From: an uncultured Flavobacteriaceae bacterium
Lineage (GTDB): Bacteria; Bacteroidota; Bacteroidia; Flavobacteriales; Flavobacteriaceae
Reading direction: 5' to 3'
Length of the DNA stretch: 64,000 nt
NCBI GenBank assembly: GCA_943788695.1
Contig: CALSRG010000001.1
Coordinates: 124,001-188,000, forward strand
The position numbers and the translations under genes are program-made. The notes below the pieces were generated by a model. That model did no database searches. It worked only from the letters and a program-made list of their open reading frames with translations, and was not told the DNA's origin. Below, piece by piece: positions 37,109 to 45,875 of this stretch. The stretch's first letter is position 1. The number at the start of each line of letters is the position of its first letter.

Positions 37109-37822
37109 CTATCGAAGTTTGTCCAAATAAGAGGCAATCACATTTTCAATGCCAGAATAAATGCTTTCAGCTATCAAGGCATGGCCTATTGACACTTCCA
37201 GCAGCCCTGGAATTTGAGATTTAAAAAAGGCAATATTCTTTAAAGATAAATCGTGTCCAGCATTAATCCCCAATCCAATGTTATTGGCAAGTTTTGCACA
37301 AGCTACAAAGGGTGCAATAGCAGTCTTTGGACTATGAGGAAATTGCTGTGCAAATGATTCGGTATACAATTCAATACGATCAACACCTGTGGTCTTAGCA
37401 CCTTCAATTTGTGATTCAACTGGATCTACAAAAATAGAGGTTCGTATACCATTGCTCTTAAATTCAGTAACCATTTCGGTGAGAAAAACACAGTGCTTAA
37501 TGGTATCCCAGCCCGCATTTGAAGTCAACGCATCTGGTGCGTCTGGAACCAAAGTCACCTGAGTGGGTTTAATGTCGTTTACCAGTCTGACAAATTCATC
37601 CATAGGATTACCTTCGATATTGTACTCGGTATGAACGACAGATTTCAGATCAATCGCATCTTGGTAGCGGATATGACGTTGGTCAGGTCTTGGGTGAGCC
37701 GTAATTCCTTGAGCACCAAACTTTTGCGAATCAATCGCAAACTGCAGAAGGTTGGGTACGTTGCCACCTCTAGCATTTCTCAAAGTGGCTATTTTATTAA
37801 TATTTACACTGAGCTTTGTCAT
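37109..37822 (-). CDS. pdxJ: Pyridoxine 5'-phosphate synthase
   Basis: The protein has 237 residues from the second of two adjacent ATG codons (37822); the first (37825) would add one Met. The enzyme condenses 1-deoxyxylulose 5-phosphate with 3-amino-2-oxopropyl phosphate to make vitamin B6. It starts MTKLSVNINKIATLRNARGG, then TAHPRPDQRHIRYQDAIDL. Further conserved segments are VTLVPDAPDALTSNAGWD, TSIFVDPVESQIEGA, GLGINAGHDLSLKNI and EVSIGHALIAESIYSG. This is a normal PdxJ barrel. Confidence 0.96.
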   Translation of the reverse strand: MTKLSVNINKIATLRNARGGNVPNLLQFAIDSQKFGAQGITAHPRPDQRHIRYQDAIDLKSVVHTEYNIEGNPMDEFVRLVNDIKPTQVTLVPDAPDALTSNAGWDTIKHCVFLTEMVTEFKSNGIRTSIFVDPVESQIEGAKTTGVDRIELYTESFAQQFPHSPKTAIAPFVACAKLANNIGLGINAGHDLSLKNIAFFKSQIPGLLEVSIGHALIAESIYSGIENVIASYLDKLR

Positions 37823-37838
37823 CATTCTAAATCGAAGA

Positions 37839-37846
37839 CAAAATTA
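37839..37846 (-). promoter_or_regulatory. Putative -7 element for pdxJ
   Basis: The minus strand reads TAATTTTG, a full match to TAnnTTTG, 16 bases before the pdxJ start. The nearest TTG is about 25 bases upstream, a little far. Confidence 0.4.
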
Positions 37847-37893
37847 CAAAGAAGTTTCCCTCTCAGCATATCAATTTTCAGTAATTTGCATCC

Positions 37894-38550
37894 ATGTATA
37901 TGGAAAATTACATTCTAACTGACATTTCGCCCCTGCCAATCCAATCGTTGGTAAAAGAGGCTCAAATTTTGTTCAGTCAATTGACCGTTTCTCATGTCAT
38001 TATCGTTGACAATGGAAAATTTATCGGGCTATTGTCAGAAACAGACGCACTTTGCTTTGACGCTGACAAGCCTCTCTCGTACTATTCTTATGCTTTAGAG
38101 CGAATTTTTGTTTCAGAGCAAACACTGTGGCTTGATGCTTTGGAAACTTTTTCCAAAAACAAATCCAATATCTTGCCTGTCCTGAATGCCAATGAAGACT
38201 ATTTGGGTTACTATGAGCTAAATGATATTATTGGCTTATTTAGTTCTACCCCGTTTTTTTCTGAACCTGGGCATTTGTTAGTCATTGAAAAAGCGCATGT
38301 CGATTTTAGTTTTTCAGAGCTCACACAAATTATTGAGAGCAATGGCGGAGAAGTTTTAGGACTATTTATGTCTCGACTTGAATCTGGTATCATTCAATTG
38401 GTTTTGAAAATTAGTCTCAAAGAACTCAATGCTATTTTGCAAGGCCTTCGGCAATACGACTATGCGGTGAAATCAGTTCACAACGAGGATGATCATATAA
38501 ATAAATTGAAAGATCGGGCGGCATATCTGGACCGCTATTTAAACATTTAA
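37894..38550 (+). CDS. CBS-domain protein
   Basis: The protein has 218 residues; ATG codons at 37894 and 37900 are both possible. Residues 5 to about 120 form a pair of CBS motifs: SHVIIVDNGKFIGLLSETDA and NILPVLNANEDYLGYYELND. Such pairs bind adenine nucleotides and regulate partner proteins. The C-terminal half (LTQIIESNGGEVLGLFMSRL, then IQLVLKISLKELNAIL) looks like an ACT-type regulatory fold. That makes the whole resemble AcuB-like proteins. It is two bases before nadK, so it may sense a nucleotide related to NAD(P) metabolism; that link is inference. Confidence 0.82.
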   Translation: MYMENYILTDISPLPIQSLVKEAQILFSQLTVSHVIIVDNGKFIGLLSETDALCFDADKPLSYYSYALERIFVSEQTLWLDALETFSKNKSNILPVLNANEDYLGYYELNDIIGLFSSTPFFSEPGHLLVIEKAHVDFSFSELTQIIESNGGEVLGLFMSRLESGIIQLVLKISLKELNAILQGLRQYDYAVKSVHNEDDHINKLKDRAAYLDRYLNI

Positions 38551-38552
38551 AA

Positions 38553-39446
38553 ATGAGAATAGCGTTATTTGGGAGTAGCTTTAATACAGATGACACCACG
38601 GTGATAACAACTCTTTTTGAGCGGCTTTCTATTTATGACACTGAAGTTTTTATTGAAACTCGTTATGCCAAATTGCTTCAACAACATCAGTCATTGGCTT
38701 TTTTAAAAACTACAGATACTTGGACAAGTTTAGATGATCGTTTTGATTTGTTGATCACTATTGGAGGCGATGGCACTATGCTGAGAGCTATCAAACACTT
38801 AAGTGGATTTAGTATTCCTGTAATTGGAATTAATACGGGACGGCTAGGTTTTTTAGCCACCATCCAAAAAAAATTAATCAATAAAGCCATTGACGATTTG
38901 TATGCAAAGCGATATTCTATTTCGGAACGCTGTGTTCTCGAACTCAAAACAGATCATTCAATCAAAGGTATCAATTCCAATGATATCGCCTTGAATGAAA
39001 TTACAGTCAGTCGAAAAGACACCACCGCTATGGTAAAGATCGAAACGTTTTTAGATGGAGATTACTTAACCTCCTATTGGGCTGATGGACTTATTGTTTC
39101 CACACCGACTGGATCGACAGGTTATTCATTAAGTTGTGGAGGACCTATTGTGATGCCTCAGAGCAACAATTTAGTTCTTACCCCAATTGCGCCTCATAAT
39201 TTGAACGCACGACCCTTAATCATACCCGATCATATAGAAATCACACTTCGCGTATCCAGCCGAACTGAGCAATTTTTGGTCTCAATGGATTCGACAGTTG
39301 TTAGTGTGAGTACTGATACATTTTTGAATATCAATAAGTCTTCTCAAACAATTAAAATGGTTGAACTCAATAATGAAGGATTCCTACCAACATTGCGAAA
39401 AAAACTTCTTTGGGGTGAGGATAAAAGAAACTTAAACAATAACTGA
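38553..39446 (+). CDS. nadK: NAD kinase
   Basis: The 297-residue cytosolic enzyme phosphorylates NAD to NADP. The signature GGDGTMLRAIKHL (near residue 70) is followed by PVIGINTGRLGFLATI. ALNEITVSRKDTTAMVKIE comes next, and then ADGLIVSTPTGSTGYSLSCG, the NAD-binding and catalytic region. Normal length. The gene starts two bases after the CBS-protein stop and precedes the envelope genes porG, uppS and bamA. Confidence 0.96.
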   Translation: MRIALFGSSFNTDDTTVITTLFERLSIYDTEVFIETRYAKLLQQHQSLAFLKTTDTWTSLDDRFDLLITIGGDGTMLRAIKHLSGFSIPVIGINTGRLGFLATIQKKLINKAIDDLYAKRYSISERCVLELKTDHSIKGINSNDIALNEITVSRKDTTAMVKIETFLDGDYLTSYWADGLIVSTPTGSTGYSLSCGGPIVMPQSNNLVLTPIAPHNLNARPLIIPDHIEITLRVSSRTEQFLVSMDSTVVSVSTDTFLNINKSSQTIKMVELNNEGFLPTLRKKLLWGEDKRNLNNN

Positions 39447-39518
39447 TATCATTAACTGTTTAAATTGTTATATCCGCTAGCCTTTTAATTTTTTTATATT
39501 TACAACCTTTTTGAATTA

Positions 39519-40208
39519 ATGAAATATCTTTTCCTGATTATAATGTTTGCACTTACACCGTCAACAAGTGTTTCTCAACTCCTTGAAGTTGGCGGAGCGA
39601 TTGGCGGCAGCAACTTTATAGGAGATGTTGGAGCTACTACATTTATCAGTCCAAACAACATTGCGATCAGTGGATTAGTCAAATGGAACAGAAGTCCAAG
39701 ACATGCTTACAGAGGTTCAATCACATTGACAAAACTTGAGGGAATTGACAGTGACTCGTCAGATCCACGGCGTGTAGCCCGCGGATACCAGTTTACCAAA
39801 CAGACCTTAGAGATATCTGGAGGGATGGAATTTAGTTTTTTTGATTTTAATACATTTAACGGACCTGGGCAATCAACACCATATCTTTCAACTGGTTTGG
39901 TAGCTCTTTATCACAGTAACTTTTACTTTAATAATGGCCAAATTACCCCAGAAGATACGAAAAGTTGGGCAGTAGGTATTCCAATAATTGTTGGATTCAA
40001 AACTACCTTGACCCAAAGATTTATTTTGGGTGCAGAAATTGGTGTTCGATATAGTTTTTCTGACGAAATAGACGGAAGTTTGCCTGACAGTGAACTTTTA
40101 CACGACGATTACAGCTTTGGAAACTTAAATAATAACGACTGGTACACTTTTACTCAATTAACTCTGACCTATACATTTGGTCGAAAACCATGTTTTTGTG
40201 ACTACTAA
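39519..40208 (+). CDS. PorG-like (DUF6089) outer membrane protein, type IX secretion
   Basis: The 229-residue protein has a signal peptide ending in STSVSQ. The family start LEVGGAIGGSNFIGDVG follows, and the remainder alternates in the pattern of a small barrel (SGLVKWNRSPRHAYRGSIT and YLSTGLVALYHSNFYF), ending TYTFGRKPCFCDY. This matches the DUF6089/PorG type of Bacteroidota, an outer membrane part of the type IX secretion/gliding machinery. The last residues carry two cysteines (CFC). Its stop lies inside the uppS gene. The upstream region (TATATTTAC at about 39495) is only a near-match to the -7 pattern. Confidence 0.85.
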   Translation: MKYLFLIIMFALTPSTSVSQLLEVGGAIGGSNFIGDVGATTFISPNNIAISGLVKWNRSPRHAYRGSITLTKLEGIDSDSSDPRRVARGYQFTKQTLEISGGMEFSFFDFNTFNGPGQSTPYLSTGLVALYHSNFYFNNGQITPEDTKSWAVGIPIIVGFKTTLTQRFILGAEIGVRYSFSDEIDGSLPDSELLHDDYSFGNLNNNDWYTFTQLTLTYTFGRKPCFCDY

Positions 40209-40953
40209 TCAACTTCTTGGTACTATAAAATCTAGAGAGGCAATGCCGTCTCACCTAGCTATCATTATGGATGGGAATGGCCGTTGGGCCAAACAACGCG
40301 GGCAACATCGTGTTTTTGGACATGAAAGTGGCGCTGAATCGGTAAAAAAAATAGTTAAGGGGTGTTTAGAAGTCGGTATACCATATCTTACACTTTACAC
40401 TTTTTCAACAGAGAACTGGAATCGTCCACAGCAAGAGGTTGATATGTTAATGAGCATGTTAATCAGCTCTTTAGAAAATGAATTGGAAGACCTTCAAAGA
40501 AACAAAATTTGCATTAAAAATATCGGCAGTTCAATGAATTTGCCTGTCGATGTCCTTGCTGCACTAGACAATGTCACAAATTTGACCCAAAAGAATCAAA
40601 ACATTACCGTAACACTGGCATTGAACTATGGCGGTAAAGAAGAGCTGACCCAAGTCATGAGGGAAGTTGCTGTCAAAGTTAAAAATAACATAATTTCAGT
40701 CGAAAAAATTGATGAATCGACAATAAATAAGCATCTTTACACGCAAAATTTGCCAGACGTAGATTTGCTTATTCGCACTGGTGGTGAAAAGAGATTAAGC
40801 AACTTCTTGTTATGGCAATTGGCTTATGCAGAACTCTATTTTACAGATGTTTTGTGGCCAGATTTTACGAAGAAAGAATTGTTCAAGGCAATTATAGACT
40901 TCCAGAATAGGGAGCGACGCTTTGGAAAAACAAGTGAACAAATTTATGAGTAA
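40198..40953 (+). CDS. uppS: Isoprenyl transferase (undecaprenyl diphosphate synthase)
   Basis: The protein has 251 residues if GTG 40198 is used, or 236 from ATG 40243. GTG gives a length close to E. coli UppS and overlaps the porG-like stop by 11 bases. The enzyme makes the C55 lipid carrier for cell-wall synthesis. The diphosphate-binding motif is AIIMDGNGRWAKQRG. TLYTFSTENWNRPQQEVDML is next, and DVDLLIRTGGEKRLSNFLLW followed by AYAELYFTDVLWPDF closes the signature. It overlaps the bamA ATG by eight bases. Confidence 0.93.
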   Translation: MTTNQLLGTIKSREAMPSHLAIIMDGNGRWAKQRGQHRVFGHESGAESVKKIVKGCLEVGIPYLTLYTFSTENWNRPQQEVDMLMSMLISSLENELEDLQRNKICIKNIGSSMNLPVDVLAALDNVTNLTQKNQNITVTLALNYGGKEELTQVMREVAVKVKNNIISVEKIDESTINKHLYTQNLPDVDLLIRTGGEKRLSNFLLWQLAYAELYFTDVLWPDFTKKELFKAIIDFQNRERRFGKTSEQIYE

Positions 40954-43519
40954 TAAACTTTTGACCCTGTCATTGCGAAACCTTTTGGTTGTTTTCGTTT
41001 TGTCATTTAGCCAGGTTCTTTTTGCACAAGACAGTAATGAGTCAACCGAGACTTACATCTTAGGAGATGTTTCTGTTTCTGGAAATACCTCATTTAGCCC
41101 TCAGACCATCATTGCCTATTCAGGCTTAAGAAAAGGTGAACGTCTCAAAGTCCCCGGAGAAAAAATTAGTAACAGCATTAAAAAACTTTGGAGCTCAAAC
41201 CTTTTTAGCAGTATTGATGTTTTTGTTAATTCCATTAAAAACGATTCTGTTTTTTTAGAAATAGAATTAGTGGACTTGCCCGAATTAAATGAAGTTCGAA
41301 TTTCAGGAGTTAGAAAAGGGAAACGTGAAGATTTAAAAACAGAATTTAAGCTAGATCCTGGAATAAAAGTTACTGAAAACCTTATTATAACAACCAAAAA
41401 TGCCCTAATAAACAAGTATCAAGAAAAAGGATATTACAATACTTCTGTGGTGATAAGAACCGAAGATGTTGTGGATTCGATTCAGAAAAGACGCGTCAAT
41501 TTGTTCATTGATATTGATCCTAAAAATAAAGTTAAGGTCTCTTCTATAGTTTTAAATGGCGCGGATAAATTTGGATCCAAAAAACTCCGCAAGGCGATGA
41601 AGAACACCAAACAACAAATGTTTGGAAATATGCTTAAGCGTTCAAAATACATAGAAGAAGATTTTAAAGAAGACCTAAACAGCTTAATAGACTTTTATAA
41701 AGAGAAAGGATATCGCGACGCGCGAGTCGTTTCGAACAATTTGACGGTTACAGACAAAGGGTCATTAGAACTCACCTTAAACATCGAAGAAGGTGAAAAA
41801 TATAAATTTGGGAAAATTGAATTTTTAGGCAATACTGTTTATACGGACGAGCAGTTAGGTCGTGTTTTGCGCATTCGTGAAGGAGATACGTATAATGGTG
41901 TTGAACTAGAGAGCCGAATCAGTGACAACTCAAAGCCTGACGCTGATGACCTTACAAATCTTTACCAAAATAATGGTTATCTCTTTTCAACCATCAACCC
42001 AGTTGAAGTCAGTGTGGAGAACAATGTGATCGATCTAGAGATTCGAATTATTGAAGAAAAACCAGCCTATTTTAATAAGGTGACTGTTGTTGGTAACGAA
42101 GTAACGAACGATCATGTTATTTATCGAGAATTACGAACCCGCCCAGGTCAATTGTATAGCAAGGCTAATGTTGTAAGAACAGTGCGAGAACTTGGGCAAT
42201 TGGGTTATTTTGATGCACAACAAATTGAACCTGATTTTCAAAATCTTGATCCTAATGAGGGGACCCTAGACATGGAATATAAGGTGGTCAAAGCAGGATC
42301 TAGCCAAATTGAACTTCAAGGGGGCTATGGTGGCGGCGGATTTATTGGCACCTTAGGACTTTCATTTAGTAATTTTGCCATTAAGGATATCTTTAATAAA
42401 AAGGCCTATAATCCTGTACCAATGGGAGATGGTCAAACCCTTGCACTAAGACTTCAAGCCAGTCGATTTTTTGAAACTTATAGCTTTTCGTTTTCCGAGC
42501 CTTGGCTAGGTGGTAAAAAACCAATTAATTTTTCTGCACAAATTTCTCATACGAAGCAATATTTGTTTAATCCATATACACGAACAGCTGATAAGGACAG
42601 AAGGTTTTACATCACTGGAATATCATTTGGTTTAGCTAAGCGACTTCAAGCTCCAGATGATTATTTCACCCTATCACACTCAGTTGGTTATCAACACTAC
42701 GATTTACAAAACTATAATACTGGATTATTTACATTCGGAGACGGAACATCCAACAACTTTTCATACACCGTAGCACTTAGTAGAAATAATACTTATACCG
42801 ACCCTATTTATCCAACAGGAGGTTCAAATTTTGTGCTGTCTGCAAAATTGTCTCCACCCTATTCTATGTTCACTGATACAAATTTTGAGGACTTGAGAGC
42901 TGAACGGGACGACTTAACACAGCAATTGCAAACCTCTAGTGGAAATGCTGGGGTAACCACTCGTATTGCCGAAATTGACCAAGAGCGTTTTAAGTGGCTA
43001 GAATTTTATAAAGTCAAATTTAAAATTGACTGGTATACCCTACTTGTTGACAAACTGGTATTAAAACCAAGCCTCGAATTAGGATACTTAGGTGCTTATA
43101 ATAATGCACGAGGAATCATTCCTTTTGAAAGATTTTTTGTCGGTGGTGATGGTTTAGGAAATTTTGCAATGGACGGTCGCGAAATGATTCAGCTGAGAGG
43201 GTATCCAAACCAATCATTATCATCACAAGATGGCGGGAGTATTTATAATAAATTTTCTCTTGAACTTCGCTATCCAATTACACTTGGTCAGCAGGCAAAA
43301 ATATTCGGATTATTGTTTACCGAAGGTGCATCATCTGTAGATAACTTTAGAGATTATAATCCATTTAAAATTCAAAGATCTGCTGGTGTTGGTGTGCGGC
43401 TGTTTATGCCAGCTTTTGGCCTTTTAGGGATCGATTTTGGTCATGGTTTTGATCCAATACCTGGTGAAACAATAAAAAGCGGTTGGCAAACGCATTTTAT
43501 TATAGGACAACAATTTTAA
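40946..43519 (+). CDS. bamA: Outer membrane protein assembly factor BamA
   Basis: The protein has 857 residues from ATG 40946, which overlaps the uppS stop; an earlier in-frame start lies inside uppS. A signal peptide ending in SQVLFAQ is followed by POTRA domains over about residues 30-440. Examples are ILGDVSVSGNTSFSPQTI, KFGKIEFLGNTVYTDEQL and FNKVTVVGNEVTNDHVIYRE. The C-terminal barrel (about 450-857) has ELQGGYGGGGFIGTLGLSF, the conserved RLQASRFFETYSFSFSEPW region and a late IQLRGYPNQ. It folds barrel proteins into the outer membrane. The last residues are FIIGQQF, a C-terminal aromatic as in other outer membrane proteins. Confidence 0.96.
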   Translation: MSNKLLTLSLRNLLVVFVLSFSQVLFAQDSNESTETYILGDVSVSGNTSFSPQTIIAYSGLRKGERLKVPGEKISNSIKKLWSSNLFSSIDVFVNSIKNDSVFLEIELVDLPELNEVRISGVRKGKREDLKTEFKLDPGIKVTENLIITTKNALINKYQEKGYYNTSVVIRTEDVVDSIQKRRVNLFIDIDPKNKVKVSSIVLNGADKFGSKKLRKAMKNTKQQMFGNMLKRSKYIEEDFKEDLNSLIDFYKEKGYRDARVVSNNLTVTDKGSLELTLNIEEGEKYKFGKIEFLGNTVYTDEQLGRVLRIREGDTYNGVELESRISDNSKPDADDLTNLYQNNGYLFSTINPVEVSVENNVIDLEIRIIEEKPAYFNKVTVVGNEVTNDHVIYRELRTRPGQLYSKANVVRTVRELGQLGYFDAQQIEPDFQNLDPNEGTLDMEYKVVKAGSSQIELQGGYGGGGFIGTLGLSFSNFAIKDIFNKKAYNPVPMGDGQTLALRLQASRFFETYSFSFSEPWLGGKKPINFSAQISHTKQYLFNPYTRTADKDRRFYITGISFGLAKRLQAPDDYFTLSHSVGYQHYDLQNYNTGLFTFGDGTSNNFSYTVALSRNNTYTDPIYPTGGSNFVLSAKLSPPYSMFTDTNFEDLRAERDDLTQQLQTSSGNAGVTTRIAEIDQERFKWLEFYKVKFKIDWYTLLVDKLVLKPSLELGYLGAYNNARGIIPFERFFVGGDGLGNFAMDGREMIQLRGYPNQSLSSQDGGSIYNKFSLELRYPITLGQQAKIFGLLFTEGASSVDNFRDYNPFKIQRSAGVGVRLFMPAFGLLGIDFGHGFDPIPGETIKSGWQTHFIIGQQF

Positions 43520-43583
43520 TTTTTGGCACGACTTTTTCAAAGGTTATATCCCAAGTCGATGCATGATTGAGTATAATATTATT

Positions 43584-43591
43584 TAAATTTG
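43584..43591 (+). promoter_or_regulatory. Putative -7 element for the first skp gene
   Basis: TAAATTTG matches TAnnTTTG, 42 bases before the ATG at 43634. A TTG occurs only 14 bases upstream (43567-43569), shorter than usual. Confidence 0.4.
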
Positions 43592-43633
43592 TTTTTTTTA
43601 AGACAATCTATGAGCTAGAATTTCGTTGGAAAG

Positions 43634-44512
43634 ATGATAATAAACAAAAGTCATATGGTCCCAAAACTTTACAGAAAACCAATTGGTTTTTTCTGCATTC
43701 TAACTCTTTGTACTTTTTTAACAACAATTCACGCCCAACGTGGCGCTAAAATTGGTTTTATTGATACGGAATATATTCTTGAAAACGTACCAGAATACCA
43801 AGAAGCCATGACTCAACTTGATTCTAAAGTTCAAGATTGGCGCACAGAAATAGAACAAAGACTTTCAGCTATAGAAAGCCGTCAAGATCTCCTTAACAAT
43901 GAACGAGTTTTACTTACTCAGAGTCTAATTGAAGAACGACAATCGGATATTGATGCCGATCGCAATGAATTGATCGACTATCAACAAAAAAGATTTGGCC
44001 CTAGAGGTGATTATTTGATGCAAAAACAGCAACTCATGCAGCCTATTCAAGATCAAATTTTTAATGCTGTGCAAGATCTCGTTTCAAGTCGAAAATATGA
44101 TTTTGTTTTTGATAAGTCAGCAGATGTAGTTATGCTGTATGCCAATGATCAATACGACTTAAGTGAGGTGGTGCTAAGATCTATCACTAGAACTTCTGAA
44201 CGCAAACAGGTTGAGGATCGCAAAAACAAAAAAGAATTAGAAAATGAAGAAGTCGTTGAAGCAGAAGATTTAGATTCATTTGGAGAAGTTACTGAAACCA
44301 AAACTAATGATTTAGAGGATCGTAAAAAAGCTATTGAAGAAGCACGCGCAGAGCGCACCAAAGCTGCTGAAGAAAAGCGAAAACAAATTGAACAACAGCG
44401 TGAAGATCGAAAAAAAGCTTACGAAGAACGCAGAATCAAACTAATGGAAAAACGTGAGGCCGATAAAAAAGCAAGAGAAGAAGCTCGAAACAAAAAGAAG
44501 AAAGACAACTAA
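43634..44512 (+). CDS. OmpH/Skp-family periplasmic chaperone, long form
   Basis: The 292-residue protein has a signal peptide ending in TTIHAQ and then the OmpH start AKIGFIDTEYILENVPEYQE. Residues up to about 190 form the Skp coiled-coil and end piece (QDQIFNAVQDLVSSRKYDFV followed by FDKSADVVMLYA). Unlike ordinary Skp it has an extra C-terminal stretch of about 100 residues. This is almost entirely charged and predicted helical (RKKAIEEARAERTKAAEEKR and KLMEKREADKKAREEARNKK). It is expected to guard outer membrane proteins on the way to BamA. A second, shorter Skp follows after 21 bases. Confidence 0.9.
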   Translation: MIINKSHMVPKLYRKPIGFFCILTLCTFLTTIHAQRGAKIGFIDTEYILENVPEYQEAMTQLDSKVQDWRTEIEQRLSAIESRQDLLNNERVLLTQSLIEERQSDIDADRNELIDYQQKRFGPRGDYLMQKQQLMQPIQDQIFNAVQDLVSSRKYDFVFDKSADVVMLYANDQYDLSEVVLRSITRTSERKQVEDRKNKKELENEEVVEAEDLDSFGEVTETKTNDLEDRKKAIEEARAERTKAAEEKRKQIEQQREDRKKAYEERRIKLMEKREADKKAREEARNKKKKDN

Positions 44513-44533
44513 CACAATTTAAACACTACAATT

Positions 44534-45043
44534 ATGAAAATGAATAAGTTAATTTTATCACTAATCGCATTGGCAATGGCAAGCAGTGTGACGTCATTTG
44601 CTCAAAGTACTATTGCTCACATCAATACACAAGAGCTCATTGAAGCAATGCCTGAGATGCAAAGTGCAAGAACAGAAATTGAAAAATTGGCCAAGTCCTA
44701 TGAAAATGATATTCAGACTATGGCAAGCGAACTTCAAAATAAAGTAAAAGTTTACGATAGTGAGGCTGATTCACAAACCGAAGACGAAAACAGAAAACGT
44801 ATCGAAGAAGTTCAAGGTATGGAACAAAGCATTAGACAATTTCAAGGTCAAGCTCAACAAGATATAGCTCAAAAAGAAAATGAATTGCTCGAACCAATTT
44901 TGAAAAAAGCCAAAGATGCCGTAGTTAAAGTTGCAAAAGCCTTAGGTTATACATACGTCCTAGATACCACTCCTGGTTCAGGCGTTATCCTGGCAGATGG
45001 TAAAAATTTAATGGCTGATGTTAAAAAAGAATTAGGCTTCTAA
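44534..45043 (+). CDS. OmpH/Skp-family periplasmic chaperone, short form
   Basis: The 169-residue protein has a signal peptide ending in VTSFAQ, then STIAHINTQELIEAMPEMQS. A long coiled coil (EIEKLAKSYENDIQTMASEL) and the C-terminal ILKKAKDAVVKVAKALGYTY followed by VLDTTPGSGVILADG complete it. This is the normal Skp length and layout. It is a paralogue of the preceding long form; paired skp genes after bamA are usual in Bacteroidota. The C-terminus (GVILADGKNLMADVKKELGF) is typical of this copy. A hairpin terminator follows 27 bases after the stop. Confidence 0.93.
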   Translation: MKMNKLILSLIALAMASSVTSFAQSTIAHINTQELIEAMPEMQSARTEIEKLAKSYENDIQTMASELQNKVKVYDSEADSQTEDENRKRIEEVQGMEQSIRQFQGQAQQDIAQKENELLEPILKKAKDAVVKVAKALGYTYVLDTTPGSGVILADGKNLMADVKKELGF

Positions 45044-45069
45044 GCCCTTTAAATCTTTATCAATATCTT

Positions 45070-45095
45070 TAAGCCACCATTTTGGTGGCTTTTTT
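45070..45095 (+). terminator. Intrinsic terminator ending at the murI start codon
   Basis: AAGCCACC and GGTGGCTT form an 8-bp stem (45071-45078 with 45084-45091), and the T-run ends at 45095. The murI ATG begins at the next base. It ends the skp transcript and leaves no leader for murI. Confidence 0.85.
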
Positions 45096-45875
45096 ATGAA
45101 AACAAAACAACCCATCGGTATTTTTGATTCTGGCGTAGGCGGTTTGTCCGTTTGGAAAGCCATCGCTAAACTTCTTCCCAATGAAAATTATATTTATGTG
45201 GCAGACAGCAAAAATGCACCTTATGGTACAAAATCAAAAGATCGAATCATTGCATTGAGTATCAAAAACACACAATTTTTAATTGATCAAGGTTGTAAAA
45301 TGGTGGTGGTCGCATGCAATACTGCAACAACAAACGCTATAGGAGAGTTACGTGAATTGTTCGAAATTCCCTTTGTGGGTATTGAACCGGCAATTAAACC
45401 CGCAGCAATACGCTCCAAGACTATTGGCGTATTAGCGACAAAAGGAACCCTGACTAGCGATTTATTTCAAGACCGTCATTCCAAATATGATTCAAAAGTA
45501 ACCATTGTAGAACAAGTGGGAAGTGGCTTGGTAGAAATGATCGAAAATGGAAAAATCAACACCCCGGAAATGACATTGGCTTTGTCTACATTATTAAAAC
45601 CAATGCTAGATAAAAAAATTGAAGCCTTAGTTTTAGGATGCACACACTATAATTTTCTTCAAGATGTTTTGACTAAGATCCTTCCCAATCACATCGAAAT
45701 TTGGGATGCTAGAGACGCCATTGCGAATAGAACCGCTTATATTTTAGATGACTATAAAATGAGAAGCACAAATCAATCTCAGGGAAATACAAGAATTTTG
45801 ACAAACAGCAATACTACGGCCATTCAAAATTTTGTTGGAGACACAATGAAGATAGAGATATTGTTAAATATCTAA
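45096..45875 (+). CDS. murI: Glutamate racemase
   Basis: The 259-residue cytosolic enzyme makes D-glutamate for peptidoglycan. It begins MKTKQPIGIFDSGVGGLSVW. The two catalytic cysteines are Cys74 (VVACNTATTNAI) and Cys182 (LVLGCTHYNFLQDVL). Other segments are YVADSKNAPYGTKSKDRI and GIEPAIKPAAI. The start codon directly follows the T-run of the upstream terminator and no other family-compatible start exists. Expression must therefore come from read-through, from a promoter inside the hairpin region, or from a leaderless transcript. Its stop overlaps that of the porP gene by four bases (CTAA). Confidence 0.96.
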   Translation: MKTKQPIGIFDSGVGGLSVWKAIAKLLPNENYIYVADSKNAPYGTKSKDRIIALSIKNTQFLIDQGCKMVVVACNTATTNAIGELRELFEIPFVGIEPAIKPAAIRSKTIGVLATKGTLTSDLFQDRHSKYDSKVTIVEQVGSGLVEMIENGKINTPEMTLALSTLLKPMLDKKIEALVLGCTHYNFLQDVLTKILPNHIEIWDARDAIANRTAYILDDYKMRSTNQSQGNTRILTNSNTTAIQNFVGDTMKIEILLNI

